This document shows positions 57,131 through 64,000 of a stretch of DNA of 64,000 nucleotides, in pieces. Source of the DNA: Phyllostachys edulis (Eukaryota > Streptophyta > Magnoliopsida > Poales > Poaceae); contig CM070562.1 in the NCBI GenBank assembly GCA_036346405.1, positions 105,600,999-105,664,998 on the forward strand, given 5' to 3'. Made by a program: the position numbers and the translations under genes. Numbering within the stretch: position 1 is the first letter of the stretch; each line of letters opens with the position of its first letter. A model generated the notes under the pieces. That model did no database searches. It saw only the letters and a program-made list of their open reading frames with translations, and was not told the origin of the DNA.

Positions 57131-58297
57131 CACACCTGGGAGGTCCCTCAGGACCTCCTGAGAGGTCCAAAAAGGAACCCCCAGGACGTCCCGAGAGGTC
57201 CTCAGACCTCTGGGAGGTCTGTAAGGACTTTCGGGGCGTCCCGAGAGGGCATCCCGGATGGACCTCCAGACCTCCCGAGAGGTCTGATAGAACCACTCGG
57301 AGGTCTGGGGTCCCGACCCTGAGGAGGTCGTTGGACCTCGGACCTCCTCAAACTTCACGCGCTACTCGGGGAGGTCCGAAAGGAGCCAACCCGAGGAGGT
57401 CGTGAGGCTTGAGGACGAGCCTGAAATCCACTGCGATCCAAACCAATCCCCAGAGATCATCGACTGGTTCTCACAGCAAACAAGTGATAACATATACATC
57501 CACCAGACTTTGTTAACAACAAAAGAGGTTTGATTACAAGGGGTTGCTTACAAACTCCAGCAACCGGGAGCAACACACAAGCAGCGGAAAGACAAAAGAT
57601 AGCATCCACCCATTACACCACAGGTGATTGGCTGGAGGGCGCGGCCTAATTGAGCTGATCATCTTCATCATCAAAGGAGTCTTCATCTGCTCAATTCATG
57701 AATCAAGTAAGAGTGAGCACACCTGGGAGGTCCCTCAGGACCTCCTGGGAGGTCCAAAAAGGAACCTCCAGGGGCGTCGAGAGGTCCTCGGACCTCCCGG
57801 GAGGTCCGTAAGGACTTCCCAGACGCCCCGGAGGGCATCCGGATGGACCTCTGCACCTCCCGAGAGGTCTGAGAACCACTCGGAGGTCCGGGGTCTGACC
57901 TGAGGAGGTCGTTGGACCTCGGACCTCCTCAAACTTCACGCGCTACTCGGGAGGTCCGAAGGAGCCAACCCGAGGAGGTCGTGAGGCTTGAGGACGAGCC
58001 TAAAATCCACTGCGATCCAAACCAGTCCCCAGAGATCATCGACTGGTTCTCACAGCAAACAAGTGATAACATATACATCCACCAGACTTTGTTAACAACA
58101 AAATAGGTTTGATTACAAGGGGTTGCTTACAAACTCCAGCAACCGGGAGCAACACACACGCAGCGGAAAGACAAAAGATAGCATCCACCCATTACACCAC
58201 AGGTGATTGGTTGGAGGGCGCGACCTAATTGAGCTGATCATCTTCATCATCAAAGGAGTCTTCATCTGCTCAATTCATGAATCAAGTAAGAGTGAGC
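57131..58297 (+). repeat. 587-bp tandem duplication
   Basis: Copy 1 is 57131-57717 and copy 2 runs from 57718 to about 58297. Each starts CACACCTGGGAGGTCCCTCA and ends in GTAAGAGTGAGCAC. The copies are nearly identical, with small indels in the GGAGGTCC-rich first half. Confidence 0.88.
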
Positions 58298-60200
58298 ACA
58301 ACAACCGTGCTCGCAAGTTACACCCGTCAATTAACAAAATGACATGCATAGGGATATATCAAGGGAAAGCATATTAGGGTTGTTTTGCATAAAGCCAATT
58401 TTATTTCTAATACAAGTATTAAGTTTCAAGGCAGGTTACAATAGTTACAATTCATTTTTACAAATCCATTTTCAGTTGGATAACATTCATCATGGAAATG
58501 GTGAAGGATACCCTCCTGCACATGGCTTCCCGCCCCAAACCCATTTTGGTTAAACCACCAAAACCAGTTTCATGAGTCTTTTGAAAACCAAAACCGAGAG
58601 CTAACTTTGAGTGGCATTGCCAGCATGTCCATGACCGTGGACACGACTATTCGAATAGATTTACACTCTGCAGAGGTTGCACACTTTACCCACATGACAT
58701 GAATTCTCTAGTTTACTTGGCATCCGTCGATACCACCTCACACTTCCTTTGGTGAGAGGTCTAGAGCACATGACAAGGCCTTTACAATGCATTGCTCCAT
58801 CGCATGATCCACCCACATTAAGGTTTCAGAGATCCCCTTTGGATACAAACCATGGGGTTAATGGGATGCCCTCTTATGCCAAAGTGGGACTACAACTAGT
58901 CATAACATGACAAACCCACCGTGTCCGCAGGGCAAACTACGGTAGAGCTTTGCAAATTAATTAGCCAGGTCCCACGCCCCATACTGGAGACATGTGGTTG
59001 CACAATTTTGGCATAGCCCATTATAAGCTTAGCAAGTGGTGTCTCAAAGACCGGTCCTTAACCGACTTGGGCGACAAACCTCAACCCTGGGGTGTCGGAT
59101 CACACGACCCCCCGTGCATAGACATGCACCAACCAAACAACCAGCTTCGCCCAAGTCAAAACCATTTTTCATTTACTTTGCTTTTCAATTCTCCATGGCA
59201 CACCAATGCCATGGCCATAAGTAAAACATCCATGACACACCAATGTCATGGCCGAAATCTCCATGGCACACCAATGCCACGGCCCAAATCATTTGATTAA
59301 GTGATAGTTTTGGTCAAAACTCCCAAATCAAGATTTTGGTCTAAGCATTGCTAAGCATTTCATTTTTCAAGAGCTACGGGTCCTCACTATTGCAAGAACC
59401 AGATTTTATCTAGGGTGACAATGAGGTTGATTCAACATGGATAGAGGTCATACCAAGCAGTAGGCATAACTACTAATTTAAAGGTAGGCATTGAAATTTC
59501 TTAGTGAATTAAGTATGCATACAAGTTTAAAAACGACATAAGTAATTTGAAGTATTGGGTGCAACATGATCAAGAGTGTAATTTGCCTTGCTCAAAATCT
59601 TGAGCTGCTCCCTCCCCCTCACTGAACTCTGGCTCCCCACGGTCTTGACAATCTACACGTGAAAACCAAATAACTCAAACAAAGTTCAAACAAGATCCGA
59701 AGAACTCCAAATAAACTTAGATACAAAATCAACAGAGAGTATGGGAGGTCAAGAGGAGGTCCAAGGAGCTCGCTGGAGAGGTCCTGGGCTTGAGAGAGAG
59801 GGGTCCCAGAACTTGGAGGGAGGTCCAAGGAGTGCTCGGTTGAGACAGAGAGGAGAAATGGGGAAGAAAGTGAGAAGAGGAGGGCTTCCCAAACTATATA
59901 TAGGGGAAGCCAATGCACACGACCCAGAGTAGGGGTCAGCAGGAGTTGGTAAATAGGACAAGGGAGTAGGCAAGGAATGTGACAATCGGTATGACATGAG
60001 TACTGCAAAGGTGAGATCATTTAATGTAATACAACATGCATTAAATGCTGTGGAGACTTCCTTGCCCAAGGACACAGTCAAAGGTATAGGAAACTGGGTG
60101 TGACTGCCCAGTGGGGGCAGCCAAGACCCGCAGAAGAGGTCCTGCAAAGACACTGAGGAGGTCTTGTAGTGAACAAAGGGAGATCCTCACCCATCGGGGA

Positions 60201-60510
60201 GGTCCTGACGGTTGGATCTCCAAAGGAGAGGTCCAAACAGCCAAGATTAAGCGCACTAGAGGAGGTCCGCAAGAGCTAGGAGGAGGTCCTCACCCGCAAG
60301 GGAGGTCCTGACGGTTGGATCTCCAAAGGGGAGGTTCAAATGGCCAAGATTAAGCGCACCAGAGGAGGTCCGCAAGAGCTAGGAGGAGGTCCTCACCCGC
60401 AAGGGAGGTCCTAACGGTTGTATCTCCAAAGGAGAGGTCCAACGGTCAAGATTTAAGGCAAACGGGGAGGTCCACAAAGGTAAGAGGGGAACCTCAACTG
60501 CAAGGGAGGT
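60201..60510 (+). repeat. About 103-bp tandem repeat units
   Basis: GGTCCTGACGGTTGGATCTC recurs at 60201 and 60303, and in altered form at 60407. Each unit also holds GCCAAGATTAAGCGCA and GGAGGTCCGCAAGAGCTAGG. Confidence 0.8.
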
Positions 60511-60654
60511 CTAGAACCGCAGGATCAAATCCAAGGGAGGTCTGAACGGTTAGGATTTCCAAGGGGAGGTCCTAATGATCGGATCTGCCAAAAAGGGGAG
60601 GTCTGGATGGTCAAGATTTCCAAAGGGGAGGTCTTGACGGTCCAGATCCACAGG

Positions 60655-60890
60655 GAGGAGGTCTGGACGGTTAAGATCTCCAAGGGGGAGGTCTTAACGG
60701 TCCGGATCTACAAGGAGGAGGTCTGGACGGTTAAGATCTCCAAGGGGGAGGTCTTAACGGTCCGGATCTACAAGGAGGAGGTCTGACGGATCTCCAAGGG
60801 GGTCTAAGATCTCCAAGGAGGTCCGTCTTAAGATCTCCGGATCTTAACGGTCCGGATCTACAAGGAGGAGGTCTGGACGGTGGATTTCGA
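60655..60890 (+). repeat. 60-bp tandem repeat, two units identical
   Basis: Positions 60661-60720 and 60721-60780 are identical base for base (GTCTGGACGGTTAAGATCTC...). Partial, scrambled copies continue to about 60890. Identity of adjacent units points to very recent expansion. Confidence 0.95.
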
Positions 60891-61705
60891 TCGGACCGCC
60901 CAGAATGATCTAAGGCTCAGGGAGGGTGGGACGTTCGGACCATCAGAACGTCCTACCAAGATCAAATTGTCCAATGCAAATCGGACGACTTACATTCGAT
61001 AGAGGTGGAAATAGATAGGGAGGAGATCCTGGAGGACCTAGGGAGGTCCTGAAGGTAAGGGGAGGTCCAATAAAGATAAGGGGAGGTCCTAGAGGACATG
61101 GAGAGGTCCTGAAGGACACGGGGAGGTCAAATAAAAGTAAGGGGAGGTTGTAAGCCAGAGAGGACCCGAGATGGAGAATTGGGCCCAGGGAGGTCCAAGC
61201 ATTTGGGAGGTCTAGACCCAAGGAGGTCTGGACCAGGGGAGGACATCACAAAGGAGGTCCGAACCTTTGGATCCAACGAAGGAGAGGTCTGGGCCATTAG
61301 ATCTCGATTTAAGAGAGGTCTAGACCGAGATGGGTAAAAGATGGACAGAGAAGGAAGACCATCAAAACTCCAATAACTCAAAGAAACCAAAGAAGGAACT
61401 TTAGTTGTAGTTTGAGTTAGTCAACTTAAATCCATTATGAAATTTCAGGTTAAGCTTTGAATTCTCATCAAAACAAAATGGTTCTTTTTATTTTGAAAAT
61501 TTTCAAAAAAGGTTCTGAAGATCAGGGTGTCACAACCCTGCATGTAGATGAACGTGTACCAGTTAAGTTGAGTTCCTAAACGTAGCTATGTACGTTTAGT
61601 TTGCTTGTAGACCGTTTCATGTGGGGGCATAGCTGGTAATTCAAATCATACGTTGAGTCTAAAGTCATCAACTAGGAGAAGGCAAGTCTGGATTATGGTG
61701 GAGAT

Positions 61706-62046
61706 TGTTAGAAATTAATCTAGACTTGCCAAGTAACATGGTGTTAGGATCTTGATGCAATCAGCATAGCCTCAAATTAGTTTGTTTTCTTTGTTAGGCT
61801 TTCTATATTTAGTTGTTGGCTTGGTTAGCAAGTTGATTATGTAGTCCTTAAAAAGATGTGTAATCATATGTGTTTCACGAGAGAATAGAGAAAACAGAAA
61901 AACTTTGGCTAGATAGGTTGCGGCCGAGCATCAAAATTCTTGTGTATTTTTTGTTCGCTTACACTGTAAATTCGTGTGTGTATCCAGGTGCTCGTGTGAA
62001 TTGTGTCCACAGGTTTGTGTACGTGAATATCTGATATGTGCCAACA
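61706..62046 (+). repeat. 3' LTR of the copia element
   Basis: Starts TGTTAGAAATTAATC after the purine-rich tract and ends GTGCCAACA. It shares its last roughly 270 bp with 55871-56138. Confidence 0.85.
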
Positions 62047-62145
62047 GTGAAGACAAAGGAACCGGAAAGAGGAGCGGAGGCGGAGTGGTGAGAAGAGTGC
62101 GGAGGAGGTGGGGGCCGGGGTGAATCGAGAGAGAAGAGACTCCAT
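62047..62145 (-). pseudogene. Split gene, 5' part: start codon and transit-peptide-like N-terminus
   Basis: On the minus strand from ATG 62145-62143 the peptide opens MESLLSRFTPAPTSSALF. It continues with an arginine- and serine-rich, acid-free stretch (LRLRSSFRFLCLH) and runs straight into the LTR at 62046. This composition is typical of plastid transit peptides. On the other side of the copia element (from 55870) the sequence continues RHRHRHVRLCSSPGG and then acidic mature-like sequence, so the two parts fit as one exon. That joining is inference, since bases may have been lost with the truncated LTR. Confidence 0.55.
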
Positions 62146-62317
62146 TGTTGTGTGGGAGTGGATAAGACGACGAGGGGTATGTTCGGCTCTTATCCCTCAT
62201 TCGGTCATTCCCACGGCCACGACTCGCGACTCCATTGTTGTGTGGGAGTGGATAAGACGACGAGGGGTATGTTCGGCTCTTATCCCTCATTTGGTCATTC
62301 CCACGGCCATGACTCAT
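62138..62317 (+). repeat. Two tandem copies of a 90-bp unit
   Basis: GACTCCATTGTTGTGTGGGA starts copies at 62138 and 62228, which differ at a few bases. The first copy overlaps the start codon region of the split gene, so the second probably lies in its 5' UTR or promoter. Confidence 0.88.
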
Positions 62318-63746
62318 GAGGGATTATTTGGGCTAGGAAATTGTGGCTCGGCCGTCGGGTCAGGTCTTTTTTTTGCAAGACGTTTATTTTACATTTCCAT
62401 TATGCTTATTTAGCTGCGAATTGTCAACACAATCAGAGAAAACTGTAGGGAATTCTAAAACAAGAAGCAGGTTTCTGCATCATTCTTAGCCAAAATGGAA
62501 ATGAAACAAAGTGTGATTTTTTTGCCTTCATGTTTGCAGCAACTCAAAGTATCGATTTACGATAAATATATGTATGTATGTTCAGTTAATTCTCTCTCAA
62601 AAAAAAGTATGTCCAGTTAACACTGAGCATTTTCTGTGTCAAGAAAACACTATTGAGTACAGAACGAAGCAATGGCTTGTGCCTTGTGGTAAAAGCCAAA
62701 CTGTCCACAATTGTATCAGCGTGCGCTTATATCAAGATAAGAAATTTACTCTTAAAAAATAACAAATTAATAACGTTTGCTGTTCTTAGTATAAACACCC
62801 TTAAAGTCTATAAACCTATCTATAAGACTATAACCACTCCTCCACGGTTTAATCAAACCGAGTACTGGATGTACTACTATATACACTACTTACAAGTTAA
62901 GTGCACGTGCGTTGCTACTAAACATCTCATGAATGTAATACTTTATCAATTAAAGTAGATATAATATATATCAATTTGTCAAGACGCGCGGAGCACAGCA
63001 GAAGAGCAGGGGTGGAGAGGAGGAAGTGAAACCCGTCTAGATTCGGCCGATGAAGTGGCGATGGGGGAGGGGGCAGAGGTGCGCGTGGAGCAGAGCAGAA
63101 GAGCGGGGGTGGAGGCGAGGGCGCAAAGGAGGAGGAAGCGCAGGCAGCATCACAGGTGATGCTGAGAGCGCACGATGCGAAGAGATAGTTTGCTGATAAC
63201 GTAGCCTATGTGTCTGTAGAGAGAGACAAGGGTGGGAGGGTGGAGAGGACGGATGACCACGATGGGAGGATGGGAAGAACGAACGACCACCGACTCAAAT
63301 TTTCAAGTAGTATGAGATAATCACTGTATACTTCTTCTTCCTCGTCTTCCTCCTCACAACCCTCGTCGTCATCGTCCTCGTTCTCCATGGATGAATCCTT
63401 GGCCATGGATAGGGCGTTCCAGTGTTGGACGGCGAGCTCCCACCCCACCAACGAACCCCTCTCCGCGGTGTCTATCACGTTGCGAGACCGATTCTGGTGT
63501 CACCTAGCAATATCGGGATCGATGATGTGAATCTGAGACGAAATTGGGAGGAACAGATAGAGATAGGACTTAGGGATTTGGGAGTACTATATTTCTTTCG
63601 ATGTCTTCACAACGAGATGGTTCCAGTTCTTATATCTCACGTTCATTAGTTCAATAACCAACTAGCCTATTACAAGGCCCACTCGGCCCAATAGTTCTTT
63701 TACTCAAGACGGACGACATGTAAAGTGATTAACCTCCTTAGGGTCG
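62318..63746. other. No supported gene; possible LTR remnant at the right
   Basis: 62318-62990 is mixed-composition DNA without recognisable features. 62991-63460 is purine-rich and GC-rich; a short minus-strand frame with an acidic run (63478-63206) has no recognised domain. 63480-63746 lies just beyond the end of the chromovirus polyprotein on its 3' side and may be its 3' untranslated region and LTR. It has a TTACAAGGCCCACTCGGCCC-like motif often seen in such LTRs, but no boundaries could be fixed. Confidence 0.45.
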
Positions 63747-64000
63747 TCAGGTCGACGGTGTGACATACCCTTCCCGATGAGTACTAGCTTGCCCCAAAGC
63801 TGGAAACCGAGCAATTAGATCATTGACATTCTCCCAGGTTGTCCAATCTGGCGGCATATGAGACCATTGTACCAGTGCCCACAAGGAAGCAATATTGCCC
63901 ACTTTACGCAGGCGAGTCCGCAACAATGTCCTAGGATAAACAGCATGGCCAGACTCAATGCAATTTAAAGACAGATCAGGACTAATAGATGTACCTGGTT
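63747..64000 (-). pseudogene. Chromovirus (Ty3/gypsy) polyprotein C-terminus with chromodomain-like end
   Basis: On the minus strand the frame reads AVYPRTLLRTRLRKVGNIAS, LWALVQWSHMPPDWTTWENV and NDLIARFPALGQAS, ending TGA at 63749-63747. VQWSxxPxxxxTWExxxxLxxxFP is the C-terminal chromodomain-like motif of grass chromovirus integrases. The rest of pol is outside the window to the right. No stop is seen in the visible part, so it may belong to an intact polyprotein; it is called a pseudogene only because it is incomplete here. Confidence 0.78.

Larger units (their letters stand above)
57109..61535. mobile_element. 4.4-kb insertion made largely of GGAGGTCC-rich repeats
   Basis: The insert is bounded by two exact copies of a 25-bp sequence (57084-57108 and 61536-61560, beginning CCCTGCATGTAGATG). 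The inner ends read CTTGTCACAACCCGG on the left and GGGTGTCACAA on the right, and TGTCACAACCC occurs at both borders. The interior holds a 587-bp tandem duplication, hundreds of bases of GGAGGTCC-type words in both orientations (57120-57980 and 59740-61330) and ordinary non-repetitive sequence in between (58300-59740). No transposase or RT was seen. The superfamily is undetermined: a 25-bp flanking repeat is too long for the usual cut-and-paste elements. Confidence 0.6.
55871..62046 (+). mobile_element. Copia-type LTR element, internally deleted, invaded by a 4.4-kb repeat-rich insert
   Basis: The 5' LTR (about 55871-56138) lacks its first part. The 3' LTR (61706-62046) is complete, TGTTAGAAATT to GTGCCAACA, preceded by the purine-rich GATTATGGTGGAGAT. 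Between them are a gag gene (56188-57012), the inserted repeat-rich sequence (57109-61535) and only a short 3' region, so pol is missing. The left LTR truncation removed the target duplication. The element splits a nuclear gene whose 5' exon part is at 62047-62145. Confidence 0.8.

Noticed and set aside
59619..60272. Several 60-130 aa minus-strand frames with SPL and GPP-rich peptides
   Set aside because: Arise from the GGAGGTCC repeats read in different frames; no domain.
60201..60890. Possible CRISPR-like array
   Set aside because: Units are contiguous tandem repeats without unique spacers, in a plant nuclear context.

Overview
This window is nuclear DNA of a flowering plant, most likely a grass. 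It has intron-rich genes with GC-rich first exons, Sirevirus, Tat-type Ty3/gypsy and chromovirus retrotransposons, MULE and hAT transposons, and inserted organellar DNA. No bacterial or phage operon structure, CRISPR array, rRNA or tRNA gene was seen. All intron-exon models were read by eye from reading frames and GT/AG sites.

Two genes look intact. A four-exon universal stress protein gene (3597-5336, +, 165 aa) keeps its ATP-binding glycine motif. A cyclic nucleotide-gated channel gene of the CNGC19/20 subgroup (coding 45661-54680, +, 12 coding exons, 770 aa) keeps every splice phase although at least four transposons sit in its introns. A decayed D-cysteine desulfhydrase gene (about 5941-10119, -) carries a stop, a 7-bp duplication and transposons in its introns. 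Near the right end, a gene for an unrecognised, probably plastid-targeted membrane protein (62145 to 55090, -) is split by a copia element inside its predicted transit peptide.

The space between the desulfhydrase pseudogene and the channel gene is a nested transposon stack. The outermost layer appears to be one Mutator-like element (10142-39782) flanked by a 9-bp duplication. Its left half encodes a broken MuDR-type transposase on the + strand and its right half a plant mobile domain (PMD) protein on the - strand. Inside it lie: a hAT element carrying a probable DEK gene fragment (12666-14284); a roughly 4-kb block of organelle-derived DNA with psaC, psaB and ndhB pieces (about 14591-18597); a gag-only gypsy element (18703-24068); a 5'-truncated Tat-type gypsy element with an antisense ORF (about 25080-33037); and the 3' part of a Sirevirus copia element (33038-37248), into which the Tat element had inserted.

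The channel gene holds a degenerate copia element in its 5'-UTR intron (41405-45567), a deleted antisense copia (46852-47589), a 228-bp hAT-like MITE (49515-49742) and a hAT element with a probable hydroxypyruvate reductase fragment (51067-52166). The copia element at about 55871-62046 is itself invaded by a 4.4-kb sequence built of GGAGGTCC-rich repeats. The edges of the window are a LINE 3' end (1-1450) and the C-terminal end of a chromovirus polyprotein (63747-64000, -).
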